Shown here in pieces: positions 18,952-27,353 of a stretch of 64,000 nt of DNA. Both the position numbers and the translations under genes were made by a program. The DNA comes from Aromatoleum evansii. Its GTDB lineage: Bacteria; Pseudomonadota; Gammaproteobacteria; Burkholderiales; Rhodocyclaceae. Each line of letters opens with the position of its first letter. The stretch's first letter is position 1. Below the pieces are notes generated by a model that had not been told where the DNA came from, searched no databases, and saw nothing but the letters and a program-made list of their open reading frames with translations. The stretch covers positions 38,434 to 102,433 of the forward strand of contig NZ_WTVK01000018.1 in NCBI RefSeq assembly GCF_012910805.1. The letters run 5' to 3'.

Positions 18952-19770
18952 TCACCGCAGCACCCCTTCCTCGCGCAGCAGCTTGAGGATGGCCTCGGCG
19001 CCCTGTTGCGCGGAAACGCCTGTGAGCACCTGCCCGCCGCTGCCTTCGGCCTTCGCCGCAGCGGCCTTGAAGCGGTCGCGGGCGGACGCCGCCTTCACGA
19101 TCTTGAGGCGCTTCGGGCGCTTGCGCGCTGGCGCCACCGTCCACTCGCGCGCAGCAGCATCGGGCACCACCTCGGACGCGACGCGATGCAACTCGCCGCG
19201 TTGCGCGGGCCCGAAGGCGCTTTGCCGTGCAGGCTGCGCCGCCGCATCGACCGTCACGACGGCGGGCAGGCGCACCTTCAGGCGTCGCCGCTGCCCGCGC
19301 GGCAGGGCCTGCAGCACCGTCATCGTGTCGCGGTCCACCGACTCGATCTCGGCGAGCCCGGATACCAGCGACCAGCCGAGGCGTTCGGCGAGGATGAAAG
19401 GCACGAGACCAGACCCTTCCCCGGTTTCACCGCGCGCCCCGCACAACACGACGCGCGGGCCGGCGGCGCGCAGCCAGCTTTCCAGCGCCGGCACGACGTC
19501 GGACCCCTCCGGTTGCTGCAGAACGTCTACGGCGCCAGGGCCCATGCCCAGGTAGCCGCGCAGCGCCGCCTCCGTCTCGGGCGACGAGGCGCCCGCATGC
19601 ACGAGCGACAGATCCCCGCCTTTCGCCAGCGACAGGCCGATCTCGACCGCGCGCGCGTCGTACTCCGCGCGCCGCGCCCGGCCGGTCACCGGGTGGCGGC
19701 CGACCGAGACCAGGGCGGCGACTTTCAGCGACGGCTCCGTCGCCGCATTTCCATTGCCATCACGCTGCAT
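18952..19770 (-). CDS. Electron transfer flavoprotein beta-type subunit of dimethylglycine catabolism
   Basis: A 272-residue ETF beta-like protein. It would accept electrons from the DgcA/DgcB demethylase with the alpha subunit and pass them to the quinone pool. The AMP/FAD-domain pattern VAALVSVGRHPVTGRARRAEYD...AVEIGLSLAK resembles the KxVPD-type beta start, but the N-terminus is shifted, as in the specialised ETFs of dgc operons. Its start overlaps the alpha-subunit stop by 11 bp. It is shorter on sequence identity to housekeeping EtfB than to this operon type. Confidence 0.82.
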   Translation of the reverse strand: MQRDGNGNAATEPSLKVAALVSVGRHPVTGRARRAEYDARAVEIGLSLAKGGDLSLVHAGASSPETEAALRGYLGMGPGAVDVLQQPEGSDVVPALESWLRAAGPRVVLCGARGETGEGSGLVPFILAERLGWSLVSGLAEIESVDRDTMTVLQALPRGQRRRLKVRLPAVVTVDAAAQPARQSAFGPAQRGELHRVASEVVPDAAAREWTVAPARKRPKRLKIVKAASARDRFKAAAAKAEGSGGQVLTGVSAQQGAEAILKLLREEGVLR

Positions 19771-21010
19771 TGCGTTGCTCCTTGCGAACGCCTTCGACCA
19801 TCTCCACCAGCGCGGCGAGCACCTCGCTCGAATCCGCGATCACCGAGAGATCCGCCCGCTTCACCATGTCGCAACCGGGATCGGTGTTGATCGCGATGAC
19901 CTTGTCGCACTGCTGGATGCCCTGCAGGTGCTGGATCGCGCCCGAGATGCCGACGGCCAGATACACCCGCGCCGTGACCCAGGTGCCGGTCGCACCGACC
20001 TGGCGGTGTCGCGGCATGAAACCGTTGTCCACCGCGACGCGGGAGGCGCCTTCCGTCGCGCCGAGCACGCGCGCCGCCTGGTGGAAGCCGTCCCAGTCGC
20101 GGATGCCGTTGCCGGCCGACAGGATGAATTCCGCTTCCGCGAGCGCCACGCCGGCCGGATCGACCGCGACCGCGCCGAGATCCTCGACGCGCCGCAGCGG
20201 CTGCGGCAGGGCTGCGGGCGGGTCGATCGGCGCCGCGGCGTGCACGGTCTCGCTCACCGGTTCGGCACATTCGGGCAGCGCAAGCACGATGCGCGGCAGC
20301 TTGCGCGTGACGTCGGTCGTGCCCGCAGCACCACGGCCGGTGCATTGTCCGTCGGCGATCTGCCACACCTGGGTCGCCGGCCGCTCGCCGAGACGGGCCG
20401 CGAGACGCCGGCCCAGCTCCGCCCCGCCCAGCGGCGAGTCCGGGAACAGCCAGTACCGTGGCTCGTGCTGGCGCTCGATGCCGCCCAGGGCCGTGAGACG
20501 CTGTTCCGGCGCGTAGCCTTCGAAGGACTCGCCGGCGAAGTTCACCACGCGATCGACACCGGCTTCGCCGAGCGCGTCCTCGCGCGACTCGCAGAAACTC
20601 ACCAGCAGCACCGCGCCCTGCCCCCCTTCGTCGGCGAGTTGCCGCGCGAGGCCCAGCACGTCGCGGTCGTGGGCCGACAGGCGGCCGCCGGGCATGTCGG
20701 CCATCACCGCGACGATGAACGCGGGCGTGTCGATGCGCACCGGCCGGCGCGACGGCACTGCGGCGGCTTCCCGCCGCGCGGAGCCCGACGCATGGGCCGT
20801 CTGCGCGCCGCTGCGGTCGATGCGGCGGATGCCGTTCGGGCCGATGAAGCCGACCGCGTGCGGATTGCGCCGGATGATGCCGTTCGGCCCCATCCACTGC
20901 GCCACCGCCGCGCCCCCGTTCAGCTGCGCCAGCACGGCCTCGTGCTCGGGATGCAGGCGATTGCGGGCGATCCACTCGGTGCGCGGATCGCGTCTGACGA
21001 TTTCACTCAT
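19760..21010 (-). CDS. Electron transfer flavoprotein alpha-type subunit of dimethylglycine catabolism
   Basis: A 416-residue ETF alpha-like protein. The C-terminal FAD domain carries the signature VYLAVGISGAIQHLQGIQ and the AINTDP motif. An unusual N-terminal ~95-residue extension contains a near-duplicated motif (GPNGIIRRNP and GPNGIRRIDR). It starts at 21010, overlapping the dgcB stop by 4 bp (ATGA), so all three genes are translationally coupled. It forms a dedicated electron carrier for DgcAB. Confidence 0.87.
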   Translation of the reverse strand: MSEIVRRDPRTEWIARNRLHPEHEAVLAQLNGGAAVAQWMGPNGIIRRNPHAVGFIGPNGIRRIDRSGAQTAHASGSARREAAAVPSRRPVRIDTPAFIVAVMADMPGGRLSAHDRDVLGLARQLADEGGQGAVLLVSFCESREDALGEAGVDRVVNFAGESFEGYAPEQRLTALGGIERQHEPRYWLFPDSPLGGAELGRRLAARLGERPATQVWQIADGQCTGRGAAGTTDVTRKLPRIVLALPECAEPVSETVHAAAPIDPPAALPQPLRRVEDLGAVAVDPAGVALAEAEFILSAGNGIRDWDGFHQAARVLGATEGASRVAVDNGFMPRHRQVGATGTWVTARVYLAVGISGAIQHLQGIQQCDKVIAINTDPGCDMVKRADLSVIADSSEVLAALVEMVEGVRKEQRNAA

Positions 21011-22977
21011 GCCACCACCTCCACTGCGCGTTCCACCTGAACACGCTTGTCCGCGCCCCGCGCCGGCGCCGGTGCCGCCACCAGCTGCGCCGCGACGAGC
21101 TCGGCAATGTCGAGCACTTCCGGGCGCGGCCCGACGACGCCTTCGAGCATCGCCGTGCATTGCGGGCATCCGACGGCCACGATGTCGGCCTTCGTCGAAT
21201 TGATCTCTTCCATGCGCATGTCGGGGATGCGGCGCTTGCCGGGAATGTCGGTGATCGGCGCCCCGCCGCCACCACCGCAGCAGCGCGAACGGAAGCCGGA
21301 GCGTTCCATCTCGACGACCTTGATGCCGATGCCCTTGAGGGCATTGCGCGGCGCTTCATACTCGCCGTTGTAGCGGCCGAGGTAGCACGGGTCGTGGTAG
21401 GTCACGCGGCCACCGGTCCATTCACCCAGCGCGAGCCGCCCCTTCTCCATAAGCTTGGAGATGAAGGTGCTGTGATGCGTCACCGCGTAGCTCGCGCCAA
21501 AGGCCGGGTACTCGTTCTTCAGCACATGGAAGCTATGCGGGTCGCAAGTCACGATCTCGCGGAAGCGGTACTTCGCGAGCGTCGCCGCGTTACGCACGGC
21601 GAGCGTCTGGAAGGTGGCCTCGTCGCCCAACCGACGTGCGACGTCGCCGCTGTCGAGTTCCTCGTTGCCGAGCACCGCGAAATCCACCTGCGCCGCGCGC
21701 AGCACCTTCACGAGGGCCCGCAGCGTGCGCTGGTTGCGCATGTCGAAGGCGCCGTCGCCCATCCACAGCAGCACGTCGGCGGTGCCGCGCTTCGCCATCA
21801 GCGGCAGGTCCAGGTCGGCCGCCCAGTTCATGCGCGATGCAGGATCGAAGCCGCCGGGGTTGTCGGTGGTCGCGAGGTTCTCCAGCACCTCCCGACCCTT
21901 GTTCGGCGTGTTGCCGTGCTCCATCGTCAGGAAGCGGCGCATGTCGACGATCGCATCGACGTGCTCGATCATCATCGGGCACTCCTCGACACAGGCGCGG
22001 CAGGTCGTGCAGGACCACAGGGTGTCCGCATCGACGAGCGCGCGGCCCTCTCGCAGGACGATCGGGCTGTGCGCGTCGCCTCCGTGCTCGCCGATCGGCT
22101 TGCCAGGGTAAGGTGAGCCCGCATAGGCGGCGTCGGTGCCGCCGGCCAGACCGACGACCATGTCCTGGATCAGTTTCTTCGGGTTCAGCGGCTGGCCGGC
22201 GGCGAAGGCCGGGCACATCGCCTCGCAGCGGCCGCACTGCACGCAGGCATCGAAGCCGAGGAGCTGGTTCCACGTGAAGTCCGCGGGCTTGCCGACGCCC
22301 AGCGGCGCGGTGGCGTCCTTCAGGTCGATCGGCTTGAGACCGGTCGAGCGCCCGCCGCCGAAGCGTTCGGGCCGGCGGTGGAACGCCAGATGCAGCGCGC
22401 CGGCGAAGGCATGCTTCATCGGTCCGCCCCACGTCATGCCGAGGAACATCTCGCTGATGCCCCACGCGACGATGAGCGTCAGCACCGCGGCGAGCGCCCA
22501 GCCGCCGAACGAGGCCGGAAGTACACCGGCCGTCGGCAGCGTGACCAGGAACACGCCGCTCGCGAACGCGAAGAGGCTCTTCGGCAGGCGCATCCACGGG
22601 CCGCGCGAGAGCCGTGCGGGCGGGTTCTTCCGCCGCGCGGCGACACGCAGCGCGCCCGCGAACATCACCGCGGTGGCCGCGAGCAGCGCCCAGCTGAGCA
22701 GCCGGCTCTCAAACTGGAAGCCGTGCACCAGGATCAGCAGCACGGCGGCGGCGACGAAACCGCCACCCGTCGCGACGTGGGTGTTGGCGAACACCTTGTC
22801 GCGCGCGACGACGTCGTGGAGGTCCACCAGGTAGCGGCGCGGCATCGCGGCCAGGCCGCCGAGCACGGAGACTGGCGAGGGGCGTCCCTGGCGCCACAGT
22901 CGGATCCGCCGGATGGCGCCCAGCAGGGCCAGCGCCAGCGAGGCGAAGATAAGTATGGGGAGTACTACGTCAAGCAT
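21007..22977 (-). CDS. dgcB: Membrane Fe-S oxidoreductase of dimethylglycine demethylation (DgcB-like)
   Basis: A 656-residue protein. The N-terminal ~200 residues hold several membrane helices. Two 4Fe-4S motifs follow: CVQCGRCEAMC around residue 245 and CTTCRACVEECP around 325. Two CCG (heterodisulfide-reductase-like) domains come last, with HDPCYLGRYNG...SRCCGGGG and GCPQCTAML. It would relay electrons between DgcA, ETF and the membrane. The order dgcA-dgcB-etf matches the Pseudomonas dimethylglycine cluster. AGGAGAG precedes ATG 22977. Confidence 0.88.
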   Translation of the reverse strand: MLDVVLPILIFASLALALLGAIRRIRLWRQGRPSPVSVLGGLAAMPRRYLVDLHDVVARDKVFANTHVATGGGFVAAAVLLILVHGFQFESRLLSWALLAATAVMFAGALRVAARRKNPPARLSRGPWMRLPKSLFAFASGVFLVTLPTAGVLPASFGGWALAAVLTLIVAWGISEMFLGMTWGGPMKHAFAGALHLAFHRRPERFGGGRSTGLKPIDLKDATAPLGVGKPADFTWNQLLGFDACVQCGRCEAMCPAFAAGQPLNPKKLIQDMVVGLAGGTDAAYAGSPYPGKPIGEHGGDAHSPIVLREGRALVDADTLWSCTTCRACVEECPMMIEHVDAIVDMRRFLTMEHGNTPNKGREVLENLATTDNPGGFDPASRMNWAADLDLPLMAKRGTADVLLWMGDGAFDMRNQRTLRALVKVLRAAQVDFAVLGNEELDSGDVARRLGDEATFQTLAVRNAATLAKYRFREIVTCDPHSFHVLKNEYPAFGASYAVTHHSTFISKLMEKGRLALGEWTGGRVTYHDPCYLGRYNGEYEAPRNALKGIGIKVVEMERSGFRSRCCGGGGGAPITDIPGKRRIPDMRMEEINSTKADIVAVGCPQCTAMLEGVVGPRPEVLDIAELVAAQLVAAPAPARGADKRVQVERAVEVVA

Positions 22978-23043
22978 TCGTCTCTCCTAGTAGGACGTTG
23001 CTCTCTTGATGAAACGGAACAGATGCCGCGAGCCGCGGACGAC

Positions 23044-23283
23044 TCCCTCCCCTTCAAGGGGGCGGAAGCGGGGTTTCGGGGAGCCCTGCTCCCCGCCGCC
23101 GGAGCGGCGGAGCGAAGCGGAGACTCCTGGGTTGGGGTGGGGATGGGTGGACTCCGCAGCGCCAGTAAGAAACCCATCCCCATCCTGTCCATTCCAAGGC
23201 CGGCTTTGCACAGCCGGCCCGCTCGGACGGCGCGAAGCGATGCTTCGCGAAACCCCGTCCTCGCCCCCTTGAAGGGGAAGGAA
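23044..23283. repeat. Long inverted repeat of CCCTTCAAGGGGG family between dgcB and dgcA
   Basis: Outer arms 23045-23078 and about 23248-23282 are inverted versions of each other (TCCCCTTCAAGGGGGCGGAA / CCCCCTTGAAGGGGAAGG). Inside are further GC-rich palindromes and the phrase AACCCATCCCCATCC. It fills most of the 390-bp gap inside an otherwise tightly packed operon. Relatives occur at 26029 and 63864. It shows no coding signal. Confidence 0.75.
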
Positions 23284-23367
23284 CCTGCTAATCGCACCGT
23301 GCGAACTCCACAAGACCGCGCCGGACCGTGCGCAATTACGTCAGCTTCGACCAAGACCTCCGCGTAC

Positions 23368-25431
23368 TCAGAAGTCCTTGCACAGCCGCAACGCATCCAG
23401 GATGGCCGCATGCGTATTCCGCTGCGACACGCAGTCGCCGATGCGGAACAGCAGGTAGCCATCACCCTTCTCCGCAAGGCAGGACTGCGGCTGGATCGCG
23501 AAGAGCTCCTCGATGTTCACCTGGCCCTTGTTGCGCGAACCCGGCTTCAGCTCGTAGTACAGCTTCTCGTCCGGCCGCACGCCGTTTTCGACCACGATCT
23601 GGTCGACGACCCGCTCTTCCTTTGCACCGGTGTATTCGTTCTCCAGCACCGCGACCAGCTTGTCGCCTTCCCGATACACCTTCTCCAGCATCAGGTCCCC
23701 GGTCATGATCACTTCCTTGGGGTACAGGCTGCGGTAGTAGGTCGGGAAGGTCGTGCCGCCGATCGCCACACCCGGCTTGATGTCGTCGGTGACGATCTCG
23801 ACCTTGGCGCCCTTGTCGGCGAGGTAGTCCGCGACCGACATGCCGGAGAACTCGCAGATCGTGTCGTACACCAGCACGTTCTTGCCCGGCGCGACCCGGC
23901 CTTCGAGGACATCCCAGCTGCTCACGACCAGCCCTTCGGCGGCGCCCCAGTGCGGGTTCTGCTCGAGGAAGGGATGGGCCCCCACCGCCAGCACGACGAC
24001 GTCGGGCCTCAGGTCCATGATCGTCGCCGCATCCGCCCCAACGCCCAGGCGCAGGTCGATCTTCAGGCGTGCGAGCTCGAGCTGGTACCAGCGCGTGATG
24101 CCCGCCATCTGGTCGCGCTGCGGCGCCCGGGCGGCAATCGAGATCTGGCCGCCCAGCGCGTCCTTCTTCTCGAACAGCGTCACGTCATGGCCGCGCTCGG
24201 CCGCGACGCGCGCCGCTTCCATGCCGGCCGGCCCGCCACCGACGACGACTACCTTGCGCTTCGGCCCCGTCGATTTCTCGATGATGTGCGGCAGCCCCTG
24301 ATGCTCGCGCGAAGTCGCGGCGTTCTGGATGCACAGCACGTCCAGGCCCTGGTACTGGCGGTCGATGCAGTAGTTCGCGCCGACGCACTGGCGGATCTGG
24401 TCGACCTGGCCCATCTTGATCTTGTTCACGAAGTGCGGATCGGCGATGTGCGCGCGCGTCATGCCGACGAGGTCGACGTAGCCGCCTTCGAGGATGCGCT
24501 GCGCCTGATTCGGGTCCTTGATGTTCTGCGCGTGGATCACCGGCACCGACACCACTTCCTTGATCCCGGCCGCCAGATGCAGGAAGGGCTCCGGCGGATA
24601 GCTCATGTTCGGGATCACGTTCGCCAGCGTGTTATGCGTGTCACAGCCCGAACCGACGACGCCGATGAAGTCGAGCAGACCCGTGTCGCTGTAGTACTTG
24701 GCGATCTGCTTCATGTCCTCGTGCGTGAGACCGTCCGGGTGGAACTCGTCGCCGCAGATGCGCATGCCAACCACGAAGTCGCGCCCGACCTCGGCCCGCA
24801 CCGCCTTCAGCACCTCCATGCCGAAGCGCATGCGGTTCTCGAAGGAGCCGCCCCACTCGTCGTTGCGCTGGTTCACGCGCGGGCTCCAGAACTGGTCGAT
24901 CAGGTGCTGATGCACCGCCGACAGCTCCACCCCATCCAGCCCGCCCTCCTTCGCCCGGCGCGCCGCCTGCGCGTAGTTGCCGATGATGCGCTCGATCTCC
25001 TCGGGCTCGATCGTCTTGCAGGTCGCGCGGTGCACCGGCTCGCGGATGCCCGACGGCGACACCAGATGCGGCCAGTTCTCGCCGTCCCAGCGCGAGCGCC
25101 GGCCCATGTGCGTGATCTGGATCATGATCTTCGCGCCATGCTTGTGCATCGCGTCGGCGAGGTTCTGGAAGTGCGGGATGATCTTGTCGGTCGACAGATT
25201 CACCGATTTCCACCAGCCCTGCGGACTGTCGATCGCGACAACCGAGGAGCCGCCGCAGATGCACAGGCCGATGCCGCCCTTGGCCTTCTCCTCGTAGTAC
25301 TTGACGTAGCGCTCGGTGGTCATGCCGCCGTCGGTCGCATAGACCTCGGCGTGCGCGGTGCTGACGATGCGGTTGCGGATGGTCAGCTTGCCGATCTGGA
25401 TCGGCTGGAACAGGGCGTCGAACTGGGCCAT
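23368..25431 (-). CDS. dgcA: Dimethylglycine demethylase/oxidoreductase (DgcA-like, TMADH family)
   Basis: A 687-residue protein of the old-yellow-enzyme/trimethylamine dehydrogenase family, which would demethylate dimethylglycine to sarcosine. Residues 1 to ~340 form an FMN TIM barrel (FQPIQIGKLTIRNRIV). A cysteine-rich Fe-S segment lies at ~348-365. The rest contains two dinucleotide-binding domains (VVVVGGGPAGMEAARVAAERG). The Fe-S segment reads CVGANYC...LCIQN, so one of the four TMADH-type cysteines is alanine. ATG 25431 sits nine bases after AGGAG; an ATG six bases earlier is too close. It heads the dgcA-dgcB-etf set. Confidence 0.88.
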   Translation of the reverse strand: MAQFDALFQPIQIGKLTIRNRIVSTAHAEVYATDGGMTTERYVKYYEEKAKGGIGLCICGGSSVVAIDSPQGWWKSVNLSTDKIIPHFQNLADAMHKHGAKIMIQITHMGRRSRWDGENWPHLVSPSGIREPVHRATCKTIEPEEIERIIGNYAQAARRAKEGGLDGVELSAVHQHLIDQFWSPRVNQRNDEWGGSFENRMRFGMEVLKAVRAEVGRDFVVGMRICGDEFHPDGLTHEDMKQIAKYYSDTGLLDFIGVVGSGCDTHNTLANVIPNMSYPPEPFLHLAAGIKEVVSVPVIHAQNIKDPNQAQRILEGGYVDLVGMTRAHIADPHFVNKIKMGQVDQIRQCVGANYCIDRQYQGLDVLCIQNAATSREHQGLPHIIEKSTGPKRKVVVVGGGPAGMEAARVAAERGHDVTLFEKKDALGGQISIAARAPQRDQMAGITRWYQLELARLKIDLRLGVGADAATIMDLRPDVVVLAVGAHPFLEQNPHWGAAEGLVVSSWDVLEGRVAPGKNVLVYDTICEFSGMSVADYLADKGAKVEIVTDDIKPGVAIGGTTFPTYYRSLYPKEVIMTGDLMLEKVYREGDKLVAVLENEYTGAKEERVVDQIVVENGVRPDEKLYYELKPGSRNKGQVNIEELFAIQPQSCLAEKGDGYLLFRIGDCVSQRNTHAAILDALRLCKDF

Positions 25432-25446
25432 GGCCATTTACTCCTA

Positions 25447-25974
25447 TCAGCGCGGGCGGGTGATGAACACGCCGTAGTCGCAGCCTTCCTCGGCGCCGCT
25501 CTGGGTCTGCTCGGCGAGCGTGCGCAGCGGGCTGCCGGCGGCGGCCAGGATCTGGTCCATTGCGCCGGCAAACCAGCCCGTGAACATGTATTCGATCTTG
25601 CGGCCGACCTTGCCGTACTCATAGACGAAGGCCGAGTGGTCGAGGCGCACGCGGCAGGTGCCGGCTTCAAGATCGATGGCCTCGATGGAGAACAGCCCCC
25701 AGCCGCGCTGCGACAGGCGCTTCATGTAGTGCTCGAACACCGCGACACCGGACAGTCCGTGCAGCGCGGCTTCCTTCTCGCACCAGTGCCAGGCCGACTT
25801 GTAGCCCGCCTTGTAGAGGATCTGCGCGTAGCGCTCGGCGCCGATCTCTTCCTCGATGCCCTTGTGGTTGTTGATGAAGAAGTGGCGCGGCACGTACAGC
25901 ATCGGCAGCGCGTCGGTGGTCCAGACGCCGGTTTCGGAATCGACTTCGATCGGCAGTTGCGGTGCGGTCTTCAT
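25447..25974 (-). CDS. V4R-domain (DUF5943-like) protein, paralog 2
   Basis: A 175-residue V4R-fold protein, paralog of the one at 9585-10106. Shared blocks include YKAGYKSAWHWCEKEAALHG, RGWGLFSIEAID and FTGWFAGAMD. It lies 15 bp upstream of dgcA, the place occupied by a conserved hypothetical gene in Pseudomonas dgc clusters. The fold binds small molecules, so a substrate-binding or regulatory role in dimethylglycine oxidation is likely; no catalytic residue set is known. GGAGAC precedes the ATG. Confidence 0.8.
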   Translation of the reverse strand: MKTAPQLPIEVDSETGVWTTDALPMLYVPRHFFINNHKGIEEEIGAERYAQILYKAGYKSAWHWCEKEAALHGLSGVAVFEHYMKRLSQRGWGLFSIEAIDLEAGTCRVRLDHSAFVYEYGKVGRKIEYMFTGWFAGAMDQILAAAGSPLRTLAEQTQSGAEEGCDYGVFITRPR

Positions 25975-26028
25975 GTTCGGTTTGTCTCCAGTATTTTGTC
26001 AGGGCGGGACGGGCCTTCTTCGGATCAC

Positions 26029-26076
26029 GCCGGAAACCCATCCCCATCCCTAGCCCTTCCCCTTTAAAGGGAAGGG
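26029..26076. repeat. Short copy of the CCCATCCCCATCC / CCCTTTAAAGGG repeat
   Basis: The gap between the V4R gene and the dipeptidase-like gene holds AACCCATCCCCATCC followed by the palindrome TTCCCCTTTAAAGGGAA. It is the same family as 23044-23283 and 63864-64000. Confidence 0.6.
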
Positions 26077-26107
26077 AACGTCGTGCGGGGCTATGCCCCG
26101 GAAAACA

Positions 26108-27085
26108 TCAAGCGCCCCAGACGTCGCGCAGCACGCGCACCCAGTTCTCGCCCATCACCTTGCGCACGACACGCTCGGGCATGCCGCGCTTGAGCAGCGT
26201 TTCGGTCAGATTGGGGAATTCACCAACGGTCCGGATGCCGAGCGGATTGACGATCTTTCCGAAGTTGGTGAGGCGGCGGGCGTAGCCCTTGTCGTGCGTG
26301 AGCCACTCGAAGAAGTCCTTGTCGTGGCCCTGCGTGAAATCGGTGCCGATGCCGATCGCATCCTCGCCGACGATGTCCATCACGTACTCGATGGCTTCGG
26401 CGTAGTCGTCGATCGTCGAGTCGATGCCCTTCTTGAGGAAGGGCGCGAACATCGTCACGCCGACGAAGCCGCCGTGATCGGCGATGAACTTCAGTTCGGC
26501 GTCGGACTTGTTGCGCGGATGTTCCTTGAGGCCGGACGGCAGGCAGTGGGAATAGCAGACCGGCTTCTTCGACTCGAGGATCACCTCCTCGGAGGTCTTC
26601 GCGCCGACGTGCGAGAGGTCGCACATGATGCCCACGCGGTTCATCTCGGCGACGACCTCGCGGCCGAAGCCCGACAGCCCGCCGTCGCGCTCGTAGCAGC
26701 CGGTGCCGACGAGGTTCTGCGTGTTGTAGCACATCTGCACGATGCCCACGCCGAGCTTCTTGAAGATCTCGACGTAGCCCAGCTTGTCCTCGAACGCATG
26801 CGCGTTCTGGAAGCCGAGGATGATGCCGGTCTTGTTGGCTTCCTTCGCCGCGGCGATGTCGGCGGTGGTGCGCACCGGCATAACGAGATCGGCGCTCTCC
26901 GCCATCAGGCGATTGACCATGACGATGTTGTCGACGGTCGCCTGGAAGCCTTCCCACACCGACACGGTGCAATTCGCCGCGGTCAGGCCGCCCCGGCGCA
27001 TGTCCTCGAACAGATGCCTGTTCCACTTCGCAATGATCAGCCCGTCGATGACAACGGCACTGTCGTGAACTTCCTTCGCATTCAT
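26108..27085 (-). CDS. Membrane-dipeptidase-family (peptidase M19-like) protein, altered metal site
   Basis: A 325-residue amidohydrolase-fold protein related to renal dipeptidase. The C-terminal metal ligands are recognisable (DLSHVG, YSHCLPSG, and the Asp of GTDFTQG). The N-terminal HxD motif normally in DGHND is replaced (VIDGLIIAKW), and the bridging glutamate region reads GFQNAH. Classical two-metal dipeptidase activity is therefore doubtful. A homologous gene heads the Pseudomonas dgc cluster, so the family is probably adapted to betaine metabolism. GAGGAG lies before ATG 27085. It is the first gene of the operon running to 18657. Confidence 0.82.
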   Translation of the reverse strand: MNAKEVHDSAVVIDGLIIAKWNRHLFEDMRRGGLTAANCTVSVWEGFQATVDNIVMVNRLMAESADLVMPVRTTADIAAAKEANKTGIILGFQNAHAFEDKLGYVEIFKKLGVGIVQMCYNTQNLVGTGCYERDGGLSGFGREVVAEMNRVGIMCDLSHVGAKTSEEVILESKKPVCYSHCLPSGLKEHPRNKSDAELKFIADHGGFVGVTMFAPFLKKGIDSTIDDYAEAIEYVMDIVGEDAIGIGTDFTQGHDKDFFEWLTHDKGYARRLTNFGKIVNPLGIRTVGEFPNLTETLLKRGMPERVVRKVMGENWVRVLRDVWGA

Positions 27086-27265
27086 TCGCAGCTCCTCGGC
27101 AAGCGCTATTCGTGGGGATGAGAATAGCGTTCTCGCCGGGAGACCTATCGCACGGGAAGCGACGGGCACGAGTCAAAATGCGTCATTTTGGTGCGAACCG
27201 CGACAAGCCCTGCGCGCTGCACGTGTATAGCGGTTCGATCACGCAATGAAACCGGCTTCGAGATG

Positions 27266-27310
27266 CCCAAAAAAGAATCCGCCCGGAACCAGAAAGGTTC
27301 CGGGCGGATT
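27266..27310 (-). terminator. Intrinsic terminator after gbdR
   Basis: A perfect 15-bp stem (27276-27290 with 27296-27310, core CCGCCCGGAACC) with loop AGAAA is followed on the minus strand by CTTTTTT. It ends transcription of the regulator gene 44 bp beyond its stop codon, before the dipeptidase promoter region. Confidence 0.88.
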
Positions 27311-27353
27311 GGACACGTGAAGCTTCAGACGCCGGCGCGGAGGCGTCGTCCTG

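Noticed and set aside
22378..26067. A 1229-residue open frame on the plus strand opposite dgcA/dgcB
   Set aside because: It is antisense to well-supported genes, has a biased Arg/His/Asp composition and no domain; GC-rich DNA keeps such frames open by chance.
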